The translations under genes and the position numbers were made by a program. DNA of 64,000 bases from Alkalibacter saccharofermentans DSM 14828 (GTDB taxonomy: Bacteria > Bacillota > Clostridia > Eubacteriales > Alkalibacteraceae), in contig NZ_FQTU01000005.1 in the NCBI RefSeq assembly GCF_900128885.1, forward strand, positions 65,316-129,315. Reading direction: 5' to 3'. A model generated the notes under the pieces. That model was not told where the DNA came from. It did no database searches and saw only the letters and a list, made by a program, of their open reading frames with translations. Positions within the stretch are counted from its first letter, which is position 1, and each line of letters opens with the position of its first letter. Below, one piece after another: positions 9,617-18,528 of the stretch.

Positions 9617-10627
9617 TCAGTCATTTGCAAACAGTATGTTCATGTACCCTTGCTCAAGTACCATCTCTGTTCCCTTTGCAACGCAATCAAGCGGATCTTC
9701 TGCTACGAAACAATCCACTCCTGTTTCTCTTTTAATCAGCGTATCAAGACCCTTTAGCATAGCTCCTCCACCCGTCAGAGCTATGCCTATGTTGATGATG
9801 TCGGATAATAGCTCCGGTGGAGTTTTTTCAAGTACGCTCTTAACTGTATCTATTATATTATAAATCGTAGGCTCTATAGCTCTGTATACCTGTTTTTCAT
9901 TCAACAAGATAGTTCTCGGAAGGCCTGAAACCAAATCCCTGCCTTTGATTTCAATCGTGTTGGTTTCGTCGAAACCGTATGCGCTGGCTACTTGCATTTT
10001 GATTATTTCAGCAGTTTTTTCACCTATCATAAGGTTATGCGTGCTTCGAATAAATTGAATGATCGATTCATCAAAATCGTCTCCACCAGTTCTTATGGAG
10101 CTGGAAACTACCATGCCTCCCAGTGATATCACCGCAATATCCGTAGTTCCTCCCCCGATATCCACTACCATGCTCCCCATGGGCTCATTGACCGGCAGCC
10201 CTGCTCCTACTGCTGTGGCCAGTGCTTCTTCAATAAGTCCTACTTCCTTAGCACCCGACATCTGTGCAGCTTCTATTACCGCTTTTCTTTCAACTTCCGT
10301 AATGTCAGAAGGTATGCCGATTAGAACTCTCGGCTTCGAGATGTTAAAGCCTTTCATGGCTTTTCCCATAAAATACTTGAGCATCTTCTGGGTTATGTTG
10401 AAGTCAGCAATTACCCCTTCTTTTAGAGGCCTTATTGCAACGATGTTCCCCGGAGTTTTTCCTATCATTTTTTTTGCTTCAATTCCCACTGCAATTACCT
10501 GATTTGTATTTTTATCTATAGCTACAACGGAAGGCTCCCTGATTATTATTCCTTTTCCCTTAACCGCAACCAATGTGTTTGCCGTCCCCAAGTCGATACC
10601 TATATAAGCTTTGCTAAATATTCCCAA
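9617..10627 (-). CDS. mreB: rod shape-determining protein MreB (bacterial actin)
   Basis: 336 residues. Actin-fold phosphate-1 motif IGIDLGTANTLV at the N-terminus, VVDIGGGTTDIAV as phosphate-2 and IALTGGGAMLKGL as the adenosine motif. It forms membrane-bound filaments directing wall synthesis. The start is placed at TTG 10627 because AAAGGAG precedes it at proper spacing; an in-frame TTG 21 nt upstream would place that ribosome site inside the gene. A TATAAT box on the minus strand at 10678-10683 is the likely -10. The helical N-terminus typical of MreB (GIFSKAY) follows the chosen start directly. Confidence 0.95.
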   Translation of the reverse strand: MGIFSKAYIGIDLGTANTLVAVKGKGIIIREPSVVAIDKNTNQVIAVGIEAKKMIGKTPGNIVAIRPLKEGVIADFNITQKMLKYFMGKAMKGFNISKPRVLIGIPSDITEVERKAVIEAAQMSGAKEVGLIEEALATAVGAGLPVNEPMGSMVVDIGGGTTDIAVISLGGMVVSSSIRTGGDDFDESIIQFIRSTHNLMIGEKTAEIIKMQVASAYGFDETNTIEIKGRDLVSGLPRTILLNEKQVYRAIEPTIYNIIDTVKSVLEKTPPELLSDIINIGIALTGGGAMLKGLDTLIKRETGVDCFVAEDPLDCVAKGTEMVLEQGYMNILFAND

Positions 10628-10757
10628 ATTATTTCTTTCTCCTTTCAAAATGAGACCGCATTAAACGAGTCTTATACATTATACAACATTTATGCTTGCA
10701 ACTGCCTTAAAAAACATAAAAATATTTAAAACCACTAGTTGATCAGCACATCAAACA

Positions 10758-10778
10758 GGCCGCTTTATGCAAGCGACC
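10758..10778 (-). other. stem-loop between maf and mreB
   Basis: GGTCGCTT and AAGCGGCC on the minus strand form an 8-bp stem with one wobble pair and a 5-nt loop. No clear T-run follows, so termination is doubtful. It lies in the 200-nt gap between the maf stop and the mreB promoter. Nothing else recognisable is in that gap. Confidence 0.45.
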
Positions 10779-10850
10779 CGAAATTTGTTTTTTATTAAAT
10801 CATTCTGGTTTAACCGTTGCGGCAGTTTTTTACATAAGCTCTGTTTAACA

Positions 10851-11429
10851 TCATATGATGTTCATATCAAATTCAACCAACATTTCTCCCAAAAGGCTGA
10901 TAGGAAGTCCCATTACATTTGTGTAGCAGCCTTCTATCTCATCTACCAGCAAAGCTCCCTTTCCCACAACGGAATAGGCTCCAGCCTTCTGCCAGGTCTC
11001 ACCTTCATTTATGAATCTTCTGATAAAGTCGTCTCTTAACTTCATGAATTTGACCTTCGTCTTTTTATGGGTGAACATCCCCCTGTTTTCACTCGTATCA
11101 AATACGCATACTCCGGTAATGATTTCATGCACCTTTCCTGAAAGCTGCTGCAATATATCAAAAGCTTCTTGTTCCGTGGAAGGCATACCGATGAGATTAT
11201 CATAAATGAGCATGGTATGTGCCGCAATTATCAAGGAGTCTTCATTTTTTAATTCCTCTGCTGCTTTTAAGGCTTTCTCCAACGCTATTCTTTCGACATT
11301 TTCTTCAAAAGTCAGATATTTATCTACCTTTTCCTCAACATCGCTTTTATAAACTTCGAATTCCAAGCCCAGGTTTTCCAAGATCTCTTTTCTTCGAGTT
11401 GATGTAGATGCCAAAATTATCTTTTTCAT
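10851..11429 (-). CDS. maf: Maf/YhdE-family protein with substituted catalytic motifs
   Basis: Maf proteins are nucleotide pyrophosphatases implicated in septum control and house-cleaning. 192 residues from ATG 11429, preferred over the ATG two codons upstream because of spacing from AAAGGGG. The N-terminal ILASTSTRRKEIL is intact. Three positions expected for catalysis differ from the family consensus as I know it: GADT reads AAHT (Asp to His), GKP reads GMP (Lys to Met), and the YGIQG loop reads YSVVG (Gln lost). The fold motif NVMGLPIS is kept. The protein may be inactive or altered. It lies 13 nt after the DUF4321 gene. Confidence 0.85.
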   Translation of the reverse strand: MKKIILASTSTRRKEILENLGLEFEVYKSDVEEKVDKYLTFEENVERIALEKALKAAEELKNEDSLIIAAHTMLIYDNLIGMPSTEQEAFDILQQLSGKVHEIITGVCVFDTSENRGMFTHKKTKVKFMKLRDDFIRRFINEGETWQKAGAYSVVGKGALLVDEIEGCYTNVMGLPISLLGEMLVEFDMNII

Positions 11430-11442
11430 ATGCATGACCCCT

Positions 11443-11703
11443 TTACTTTTTATAGAATATCACGAAGCTTAAGATGAGAAAAACGATACTGCCTAAATTC
11501 AGTTTCACGACTAATCCCAGATTAATTTTTAAGAAATTCAGGTCAACCAACCACGCGCTTGAGGCGTGGTTAAACAGCCTGATATCAAACCCTTTGCCAA
11601 AAACGGGTAAATATGGAGTCAACAGCTCTCCTATAAACGTGCCCGCTACCAATGAAAAAACTACTATGAAGAAAAAAGTCCATTTCCCTGAGCTGATTTT
11701 CAT
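11443..11703 (-). CDS. DUF4321-like small membrane protein
   Basis: 86 residues with two hydrophobic helices (FFFIVVFSLVAGTFIGELL near the start, LGSIVFLILSFVIFY at the end) and a short amphipathic middle. The family is small, function unknown, and in clostridia often sits next to maf, as here. The start is ATG 11703 behind AAAGGAG; a longer frame upstream lacks a ribosome site. Confidence 0.72.
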   Translation of the reverse strand: MKISSGKWTFFFIVVFSLVAGTFIGELLTPYLPVFGKGFDIRLFNHASSAWLVDLNFLKINLGLVVKLNLGSIVFLILSFVIFYKK

Positions 11704-11734
11704 AGTTTCTCCTTTCCATCTGAATATTATATAT

Positions 11735-11763
11735 ATTATAAAGGATAAGCTCTTATGTGTAAA
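11735..11763 (-). promoter_or_regulatory. sigma-A-type promoter of the DUF4321-maf unit
   Basis: Minus-strand TTTACA (11763-11758), 17-bp spacer, TATAAT (11740-11735), 32 nt upstream of the DUF4321 start. Confidence 0.7.
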
Positions 11764-11835
11764 CACCTGCCTTAAAATTATACATTATACACAATAAGCC
11801 ATATTTATACAGTCTGAATTGTTTTAAATTAAAAA

Positions 11836-11896
11836 CAAAAACTCAGGTATCATAAGCACCTGAGTCTGCAGGCGTCCGGACCAAATCAGGACGCCT
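11836..11896 (-). terminator. tandem hairpins ending the rnf operon
   Basis: Downstream of rnfB, arms AGGCGTCC/GGACGCCT (11870-11896) form a first stem. ACTCAGGT/ACCTGAGT (11841-11865) forms a second stem followed by TTTTGTTTTT on the minus strand, a standard intrinsic terminator. Confidence 0.85.
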
Positions 11897-11914
11897 TAAT
11901 AATGAGCATTATAT

Positions 11915-12742
11915 TTACTGAGCCTGTTTTTCCTCTTTAAGCTTTTCAAGCTGACTGTTGATAGCCTTAGTCGGACACTTTTGCACGCACACCTGACACT
12001 CTGTACAACCCTCGTACTCGATTTTTGCCAGATTGTTTGCAAAAGATATGGTCTTTTCAGGGCAATTTTTGACGCAGATCTGACATCCGATGCATCCTAC
12101 GCTGCAACTGGCTTTTACGTCCTTGCCTTTATCCTTTGAGTTGCAGTCTATGTGCACTCCTTTGGATGCCGGCACCAGTGCAATTACCATTTTTGGGCAT
12201 GCATCGATACACTTTCCACAAGCGGTACATTTGTCGGGTTCCACCACTGCCACTCCAGATTCTTTTATATGGATGGCATCAAAGGGACATACCCTTTCGC
12301 AAGTTCCAAGTCCCATGCAGCCGTATTGGCAGCCTTTATTTCCACCTGAAGCAATGTTTGCCTCCCTGCAGTCCATCACCCCGTAGTAATTCGATCTATC
12401 CTTGGCATTTTCAAACGTGCCATTGCAAATAACCCTCGCTATCATTCTTTCACCGGTTTCTGCAGCAGCTCCCAAAATATCCGCTATCTTTTCGGCAGTT
12501 TCAGAACCACCTACAGGACATCCGTTTACAGGCGCTTCTCCCGCAGCCAGTGCAACGGCAAAGGCGTCACATCCCGGATATCCGCATCCGCCACAGTTCG
12601 CCCCGGGCAGTGCATCCTTAAGAAGGGGAACCTTCGGATCCACTTCGACAGCAAATACTTTAGAGGCATAAGCTAAACCGCCTCCGAACAGCAAACCTAA
12701 AATTCCGAGCCAAAAAACAGGAGTCAATAATTCGCCAGTCAT
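11915..12742 (-). CDS. rnfB: Rnf complex subunit RnfB (iron-sulfur subunit)
   Basis: 275 residues. An N-terminal membrane anchor is followed by a Fes-type cluster motif (GANCGGCGYPGC), then ferredoxin-like motifs CTACGKCIDACP, CIGCQICVKNCP and CTECQVCVQKCP plus a GCMGLGTCERVCP cluster. In the Rnf complex (ferredoxin:NAD+ oxidoreductase coupled to Na+ or H+ export) RnfB is thought to accept electrons from reduced ferredoxin. It is the last gene of rnfCDGEAB, 11 nt after rnfA, followed by terminators. Confidence 0.95.
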   Translation of the reverse strand: MTGELLTPVFWLGILGLLFGGGLAYASKVFAVEVDPKVPLLKDALPGANCGGCGYPGCDAFAVALAAGEAPVNGCPVGGSETAEKIADILGAAAETGERMIARVICNGTFENAKDRSNYYGVMDCREANIASGGNKGCQYGCMGLGTCERVCPFDAIHIKESGVAVVEPDKCTACGKCIDACPKMVIALVPASKGVHIDCNSKDKGKDVKASCSVGCIGCQICVKNCPEKTISFANNLAKIEYEGCTECQVCVQKCPTKAINSQLEKLKEEKQAQ

Positions 12743-12753
12743 CTAAGCACCTC

Positions 12754-13329
12754 CTATAATAATCCCTGGAATCCCAGAAACGCCATGGACATAAGGCTGG
12801 CTGTCAAAAGTGCTATAGGGAATCCCTCAAGGGGCTTGGGAACATCTGACACGACAAGTCTTTCCCTTATTCCTGCAAACAACACGATTGCCAGCGTAAA
12901 TCCAACAGCGGCTCCAAAACCATGGAATATAGTTTCAATAAAATTGTATTCTTCCTGAATGTTAAGTATGGCCACACCCAATACTGCACAGTTGGTAGTG
13001 ATAAGGGGCAAATAAACACCCAGTGCCTGGTATAGAGTAGGACTAGATTTTTGAATAACCATCTCTACAAACTGCACCAATGATGCTATTACCAGTATGA
13101 AGGCAATGGTTTGAAGGTATCCAAGACCAAATGGCTCCAACACGGCATACTGAATCACGAAGGTTATGGCTGAAGCCAAAACCATTACAAATGTCACGGC
13201 AGCGCCCATGCCCACAGCGGTTTCAACCTGCTTTGAAACTCCAAGGAATGGACATATACCCAAAAACCTCGAAAGAACAAAATTGTTGACAAGTATCGCG
13301 CTTAATAAAATAATAAATAATTGTACCAT
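12754..13329 (-). CDS. rnfA: Rnf complex subunit RnfA
   Basis: 191-residue integral membrane subunit with six predicted helices. It carries the conserved FVLSRFLGICPFLGVSK and TTNCAVLGVA segments, whose cysteines ligate an iron-sulfur centre between RnfA and RnfE in the membrane. It is homologous to NqrE. It starts 12 nt after rnfE. Confidence 0.95.
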   Translation of the reverse strand: MVQLFIILLSAILVNNFVLSRFLGICPFLGVSKQVETAVGMGAAVTFVMVLASAITFVIQYAVLEPFGLGYLQTIAFILVIASLVQFVEMVIQKSSPTLYQALGVYLPLITTNCAVLGVAILNIQEEYNFIETIFHGFGAAVGFTLAIVLFAGIRERLVVSDVPKPLEGFPIALLTASLMSMAFLGFQGLL

Positions 13330-13341
13330 CTTAATCCCCCT

Positions 13342-13932
13342 CTACTTCGATGCCGAAACTTTGTTTAAAAGTCCCAACAACAGTCCTAAAGTAAGAAACG
13401 CGCCTGGAGGCAATATCATCATGATCGCCGGCTCAAAGCTTCCGCCGAACACAGAGATGCCAAAAATGCTTCCCGCTCCAAACAATTCTCTGATAGATCC
13501 TAAAATCGTAAGCGAAAGGGTAAAACCAAGACCCATTCCTATTCCGTCGGCCAGAGAATTTAAAACGTCATTTTTAGACGCAAAGGACTCTGCCCTCGCC
13601 AGTATTACACAGTTTACAACTATAAGAGGAATAAAGATTCCCAAGGCTTTGTCCAAATCCGGAAAATATGCCTTTAGAAGCATGCCTACTATTGTCACGA
13701 AGGACGCGATGATTACTATAAACGCCGGTATACGGATCTTGTCCGGTATCTGCTTTTTAATAAGAGAAATAACCACATTAGATCCTACCAGTACAACCAT
13801 AGTAGCCAAACCCATTCCCAAACCGTTCATCGCCGCAGTAGTTACCGCCAACGTCGGACATAGCCCCAACATCAATTTAAAAATTGGGTTTTCGGGAATA
13901 ATTCCATTAAATAAATTCTTGCTGAAATTCAT
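13342..13932 (-). CDS. rnfE: Rnf complex subunit RnfE
   Basis: 196-residue membrane subunit, the inverted-topology partner of RnfA. It carries the matching LMLGLCPTLAVTTAAMNGLG and VVNCVILARAE segments with the cluster-binding cysteines. It is homologous to NqrD. It lies between rnfG and rnfA. Confidence 0.95.
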   Translation of the reverse strand: MNFSKNLFNGIIPENPIFKLMLGLCPTLAVTTAAMNGLGMGLATMVVLVGSNVVISLIKKQIPDKIRIPAFIVIIASFVTIVGMLLKAYFPDLDKALGIFIPLIVVNCVILARAESFASKNDVLNSLADGIGMGLGFTLSLTILGSIRELFGAGSIFGISVFGGSFEPAIMMILPPGAFLTLGLLLGLLNKVSASK

Positions 13933-13950
13933 TATTATTGCACCTCCACC

Positions 13951-14541
13951 CTACTTGTTTAATTCGTTGAACATTTCTATTGAATAATTGACTCCCTGGG
14001 CAATAGCCTCGGTGGTTATAGTGGCACCTGTTATTGCACTGATCTCGTTTTGACCGGGAGTTCCGCTTTTAATTACTTGAAGCGGAGATGTCGCCGATTG
14101 ATTTTCGAATTGAGCCATGAAACTGCCGTCTGTGGCTTTAGCGCCTAGTCCCGGAGTTTCCGTATGACTGACAATTCGCATCCCGGTAACTGTTCCGTCT
14201 ATCGATATACCGGTAAGCACCGTAATTTCTCCACCATACGCTCTAGGAACGGATTTAAAGGTATATCCTACAGCTTGACCTGCGGAAATTCCTTCATAAA
14301 CTTCCTCTATAACTTCCAGGTTATCAAAACCCAAAGATTGTGCCGCTGCACTAATCAAGTCTTCGTCCAACTGCTGAAATTCTTCAGCATCACCCAATAC
14401 TTCCATCCTTGCCTTCTCATTTTCCAGTCTTATCTGTTCGGCAATGACATCTTTAGTGACGTAATTTGTAGCCCCTAAAAGAAGTGCTGCTATGCCGGAT
14501 ATTATGAAGAGAACCAGTGAAAGCCTTCCTATCTCACGCAT
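13951..14541 (-). CDS. rnfG: Rnf complex subunit RnfG (covalent FMN subunit)
   Basis: 196 residues: one N-terminal membrane helix and an extracytoplasmic FMN-binding domain. The flavinylation motif TGATITT near residue 170 matches the [S/T]GATx[S/T] pattern in which FMN is esterified to Thr. A flavin transferase (ApbE) is required but none is in the window. It overlaps rnfD by 8 nt, implying translational coupling. Confidence 0.93.
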   Translation of the reverse strand: MREIGRLSLVLFIISGIAALLLGATNYVTKDVIAEQIRLENEKARMEVLGDAEEFQQLDEDLISAAAQSLGFDNLEVIEEVYEGISAGQAVGYTFKSVPRAYGGEITVLTGISIDGTVTGMRIVSHTETPGLGAKATDGSFMAQFENQSATSPLQVIKSGTPGQNEISAITGATITTEAIAQGVNYSIEMFNELNK

Positions 14542-15478
14542 CGCCTTTCACCTCCCCGTATATTCTTGGCATCGAATACCTTTCGATAAGCGGAGTAGCG
14601 ACATTCATAAGCAAGATCGAGTAGGAAACACCTTCTGGGTATCCTCCCCAAAGCCTTATGACGCTTGTGATCACTCCGCATCCAACTGCATAAATAATCT
14701 GGCCTTTGACCGTTACAGGGGAAGATGAATAATCTGTCGCCATGAAAAACGCACCTAGCATCAAGCCACCCGCCATTGCATGGTACAAGGGGTCTTGTCC
14801 CGACGCAAGGGTAAGCACCATTACAGTGCCAATAAATACGACAGGAATTCTCCAGCTGATTACCTGCCTCACTATGAGGTAAATACCTCCTAGAAGTATC
14901 GCCAAAGTGGATACCTCTCCTATTGAACCTGACACATTTCCCATGAAAAGATCCATGTAGCTGGGAAGAGATGCCGCTGCCGCTTCTCCCCCCTCCTTAA
15001 GTAGCCCCAAAGGTGTAGCAGTAGTGGCGCTATCGGTGATAAAAGCCGCAGAAGTCATCCTAGTGGGCCAAGATGCGAGCAGGAATGCTCTGGCTGCCAA
15101 TGCCGGGTTAATGAAGTTTTGTCCAATCCCGCCAAAGCACTGCTTTACAATTCCAATGGCAAATATAGATCCGATAACGGCTAGCCACCATGGAGCTGTA
15201 ACAGGCATGTTAAATGCCAGCAAAATTCCGGTTACGACTGCGCTCCAGTCGGCAACTGTAACCTGTCTCTTCATTACATACTTTTGCAAAAATGCTTCAG
15301 TGCCTACGCAGGAAGCTATGCATAACAATGTTATTATTGCTGTGTTGATTCCAAAATAAATAATTCCCGCCGCAAATGCAGGTAAAAGCGCTATCACAAC
15401 GTCCCTCATTATCGTTTCTGTATTGTGAGAAGCCCTGATATGCGGTGAGGACGATACGGTTAAAAGTTGCTCGTTCAT
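14534..15478 (-). CDS. rnfD: Rnf complex subunit RnfD
   Basis: 314-residue membrane subunit with about nine helices, homologous to NqrB. The DSATTATPLG segment near residue 150 is the likely site of covalent FMN attachment (SAT motif). It takes part in the ion-translocating core of the complex. It begins 15 nt after rnfC with an ATG. Confidence 0.93.
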   Translation of the reverse strand: MNEQLLTVSSSPHIRASHNTETIMRDVVIALLPAFAAGIIYFGINTAIITLLCIASCVGTEAFLQKYVMKRQVTVADWSAVVTGILLAFNMPVTAPWWLAVIGSIFAIGIVKQCFGGIGQNFINPALAARAFLLASWPTRMTSAAFITDSATTATPLGLLKEGGEAAAASLPSYMDLFMGNVSGSIGEVSTLAILLGGIYLIVRQVISWRIPVVFIGTVMVLTLASGQDPLYHAMAGGLMLGAFFMATDYSSSPVTVKGQIIYAVGCGVITSVIRLWGGYPEGVSYSILLMNVATPLIERYSMPRIYGEVKGDA

Positions 15479-15493
15479 GATCAGTTATCCCTC

Positions 15494-16825
15494 CTAATTT
15501 CCTTTTCTGCTGCTGGCTATTATTTCCCGCTTTGCAACTCTGATTGACGATACAAGGGTTAGCTTAGCAGGACATATAAATGAACAGCTGCCGCATTCGA
15601 TGCAATCAAGAGCATTATAGCTTTTACATTTCTCGAAATCGCCTTTTAGCGAATATGCGGAAAGATACAGTGGGAGCAGCTTAACCGGACAAACGCCAAC
15701 GCATTTGCCGCATCTTATACATTGAGAAGGTTCCGGTATAAAAGCATCAGCTTTATTAAGACATAGGATTCCCGATGTCGCTTTTATGACAGGTATGTCA
15801 GTCGAAAATTGAGCTACGCCCATCATGGGTCCGCCGTTTATGATCTTTGCCGGTTCTTCGGAGAAGCCTCCGCATTCTTCAATCAAGTGATTTACAGAAG
15901 TGCCTATCTTTGCAACCAGTGTCTGTGGATCTTTAATAGCGCTTCCTGTAACGGTAACTACCCTTTCGATCAAAGGCATGCCCGTTCTGATAGCATCACT
16001 TACAGCGTAAGCGGTACCTACGTTTGTAACGACTACGCCGGCATCCATAGGCAGTGCCCCTGAGGGAACTTCTCTGCCGGTGACTGCTGTTATAAGCTGC
16101 TTTTCAGACCCTTGAGGATATTTAGTATGAAGGGAATATACCTCAATCTGGTTTTTGTCGTCGATAGCATTGTAAATCGCCTCAATGGCCTCAGGCTTGT
16201 TGTCCTCGATGCCTATGTATCCCTTTTCCACGCTTAGAACCTTCATCATGGCCTTAAGTCCATATACGATTTTTTCCGGAAAATCTCTCATAAGATGATC
16301 ATCCGTAGTCAGATAAGGCTCGCATTCCGCCGCATTTATTACGACGTAATCAATTTTTTTATCCGGTGGCGGAGATAATTTGACATGGGTGGGGAAAGTC
16401 GCTCCTCCCAGGCCTACGATTCCTGCGCCAAGGATTATGTCTTTGATCTCCTGGGGGGACAATGAATCCACCTCTCCCTTTGGCTGAACTTCTTCGCTCA
16501 AGGTTTCTTCCATGTCGTTTTTAATGACCACCGACATTACCTTCTGACCGTTAGGGTGTAACCTTGGTTCCACTGCCACAACCTGTCCTGAAACGCTGGC
16601 GTGAATCGGCGCAGATACAAATCCGCTGGCTTCACCGATTTTTTGCCCCTTCTTTACCAAGTCTCCTTTTTTGACTATTGGATTACAAGGAGCTCCAATA
16701 TGCAATGACATCGGTATCACTACGGTCTCCGGGGGACTTATTGATTTTAACGGTTTGTCTTTCGTCAACTCTTTTCTATAAGGTGGGTGTATCCCTCCTC
16801 TAAAAGTTGAATGTTTAATGTCCAT
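15494..16825 (-). CDS. rnfC: Rnf complex subunit RnfC (NADH-binding iron-sulfur subunit)
   Basis: 443 residues. The NuoF-like core has GLGGATFPTHVKL for nucleotide/FMN binding, a SLBB-like segment, and two ferredoxin motifs at the C-terminus (CIRCGKCVGVCP, CIECGSCSFICP). It is the peripheral subunit where NAD+ is reduced. First gene of the operon, in the order C-D-G-E-A-B typical of Clostridia. The ATG at 16825 lies about 50 nt downstream of a TATAAT box. Confidence 0.95.
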   Translation of the reverse strand: MDIKHSTFRGGIHPPYRKELTKDKPLKSISPPETVVIPMSLHIGAPCNPIVKKGDLVKKGQKIGEASGFVSAPIHASVSGQVVAVEPRLHPNGQKVMSVVIKNDMEETLSEEVQPKGEVDSLSPQEIKDIILGAGIVGLGGATFPTHVKLSPPPDKKIDYVVINAAECEPYLTTDDHLMRDFPEKIVYGLKAMMKVLSVEKGYIGIEDNKPEAIEAIYNAIDDKNQIEVYSLHTKYPQGSEKQLITAVTGREVPSGALPMDAGVVVTNVGTAYAVSDAIRTGMPLIERVVTVTGSAIKDPQTLVAKIGTSVNHLIEECGGFSEEPAKIINGGPMMGVAQFSTDIPVIKATSGILCLNKADAFIPEPSQCIRCGKCVGVCPVKLLPLYLSAYSLKGDFEKCKSYNALDCIECGSCSFICPAKLTLVSSIRVAKREIIASSRKGN

Positions 16826-17178
16826 TTCTTAAACACCTCGCATTATATGAATATTGTATACAGTTTTTCGACTTTCACATTATATCATACTATTGCGCCT
16901 AGTGTTTGTTAATTATAAGACGCATATAATGAGCCGATTGTTTTAATTCTAATACATTGCGCTGAATAAATAAAGTGTTTTTCACTATATTTAAAGTTTT
17001 TTTTGCCTAATCCCGACTATTCTTTTGTTTTTTCGAAATAATGTACGCTTTTATGATTTTAAAATGACAAAATGTAAACGATGTGCAGTCTCCCTATCAA
17101 AAAAACAACATCATATTTTGGTGTTTTGACACTGCCTTGTTCAACCGGATTTTGTTCTTTTGCATATTATAATAAAAA
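16826..17178. promoter_or_regulatory. rnf upstream region with probable promoter
   Basis: A 350-nt gene-free stretch. On the minus strand TATAAT (16884-16879) is the probable -10 of rnfC; the -35 is poor, which suggests an activator. TTGTTAA at 16906-16912 equals one half of a Rex operator but has no matching second half. The rest is AT-rich with short T-runs. I see no ORF or RNA family in it. Confidence 0.5.
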
Positions 17179-17203
17179 AACTTTGTTCATCAAGAACAAA
17201 GTT
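17172..17203 (-). terminator. terminator ending the sensory hydrogenase module
   Basis: GAACTTTGTTC and GAACAAAGTT form a 10-bp stem followed by a T-run on the minus strand. The upstream arm is the last codons of the ATPase gene, so the stop codon lies in the loop. It separates this module from rnfC. Confidence 0.88.
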
Positions 17204-17735
17204 CATTTAATTCTTCTTCAACGTGATTTTTAATCCAACTGACGACCTGAATGTTGTCAAGGGGAACCTTCTCTCCTATCATATTACGTATTTCTCTTGT
17301 GTCCAGTATGAATTTTTTGTCTCCAAAGGTGTGCTCATATATCAAATTCGCGTCATTCAACCCAAGGACCACAGACGTTATTGTCTTAGGCATGTCTCCC
17401 AAAGGAGCTCTATCGATATGATCGTATTTAAATTTCACCTTAACTGCAGTTCCGATACCTACCTTGGACAATATGTCCAAGCTTCCTTCACACTGTTTTG
17501 CAGCGGCTTCAAACAATGAAATGCCCAGGCCCACAGGTCTGGTAGTCCGACTGGTGACAAAGGGATTTTTCACATTCTCCAAAACATCCTTAGGTATTCC
17601 CTTGCCATTGTCTACGATTCTGATCCTTAATAGGTTTTTGTCTATATCTTCGTTTATAGACAGTTTTATGAGGCTCGCCTCTCCTCGTATGGAGTTTTCC
17701 ACGATATCCATTATGTGAAGTGACAGTTCTTTCAT
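17190..17735 (-). CDS. ATP-binding protein of the histidine kinase-like ATPase fold
   Basis: 181 residues. GHKL/HATPase_c motifs: IVDNGKGIPKD (N/G1 region) and TTRPVGLGISLF (G2 box), with an N-box-like IMDIVENSI near the start. There is no dimerisation-phosphoacceptor domain or sensor, so it resembles anti-sigma factors and standalone ATPases found in clostridial hydrogenase operons. It is the last gene of the six-gene module. The partner is unknown. Confidence 0.8.
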   Translation of the reverse strand: MKELSLHIMDIVENSIRGEASLIKLSINEDIDKNLLRIRIVDNGKGIPKDVLENVKNPFVTSRTTRPVGLGISLFEAAAKQCEGSLDILSKVGIGTAVKVKFKYDHIDRAPLGDMPKTITSVVLGLNDANLIYEHTFGDKKFILDTREIRNMIGEKVPLDNIQVVSWIKNHVEEELNELCS

Positions 17736-17782
17736 TTAATCACACCTTTTAAATTGTAAGATTCAAGTATTTCATGTAGCCT

Positions 17783-18526
17783 TTAAAGGTCTTCTGCTTT
17801 CTGCTTTCCCTCTTTTAACTTCCCAATAATTGCTTCAGGGGTATTTTCATCTAGGTGCATGAAAAATTCCCTTTCAAGTATCTGGTGAAGGTAGTGGGCA
17901 TCAGATGATCTTAATATCCTGTATTTCGCCGCAATCATATCAATTAAAGGATTCTGTCCCTTTTTATACATTGATGACAGTTCCACTGTTTTGATATCAA
18001 GCTCATCAGGTATGAATCCCAAATTTGAAACAATACTGAAGCTCCTTCTGTCGATATGAGCTGGAACGATTATGCCGCCTAGGCCTTTGACTAATTCATC
18101 CAAGCGGTTAATGGTTATATCCACTGCGTTTATCAACAGTTTATCCACTTTGCCTGATTCTTCGTCAAACTCATTTAATTCCAATTGCTGCCCAAAAAGC
18201 TTCTCGTCATTTTTTATATCAGGAAGCTTTTTATAAAGATGCTCCCCAAGCTCCATAGCGTCCTCAACTCTGTTGAAATATGCCAGAGCATGAATTTCCT
18301 CTTTTGTGTTGACTTCTATTCCCGGAACCAATGTAAGCCCTGATTTCCTCGCTACTTTTGCCACTGCCGGAAGATTCCTTCCGCTGTTGTGGTCTGCAAC
18401 GGCTATTGCATCAAGCCCCTTCAGCAACGACATGTTGACGATGTTATTAGGCGTCATATCTAAATCGCCGCAAGGCGACAAGCACGAATGTATATGCAGG
18501 TCCACTGCGAATGCTTTTAAATCCAT
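17783..18526 (-). CDS. PHP-domain metal-dependent phosphoesterase
   Basis: 247 residues. PHP motifs are all present: HIHSCLSPCGD, ADHNSG, PGIEV and SSDAHYLH, forming a likely trinuclear metal site. It resembles the small PHP phosphoesterases linked to hydrogenase operons rather than polymerase-associated PHP domains. The ATG is 2 nt after the preceding DRTGG gene, indicating coupled translation. Substrate unknown. Confidence 0.85.
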   Translation of the reverse strand: MDLKAFAVDLHIHSCLSPCGDLDMTPNNIVNMSLLKGLDAIAVADHNSGRNLPAVAKVARKSGLTLVPGIEVNTKEEIHALAYFNRVEDAMELGEHLYKKLPDIKNDEKLFGQQLELNEFDEESGKVDKLLINAVDITINRLDELVKGLGGIIVPAHIDRRSFSIVSNLGFIPDELDIKTVELSSMYKKGQNPLIDMIAAKYRILRSSDAHYLHQILEREFFMHLDENTPEAIIGKLKEGKQKAEDL

Positions 18527-18528
18527 GA

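Noticed and set aside
10854..10869. 16-bp palindrome AACATCATATGATGTT at the maf 3' end
   Set aside because: It overlaps the stop codon of maf with no promoter beside it, and is probably chance.
16906..16912. TTGTTAA in the rnf promoter region as a Rex site
   Set aside because: Only one half-site is present and the second half does not match. Kept as a remark, not as a Rex operator.
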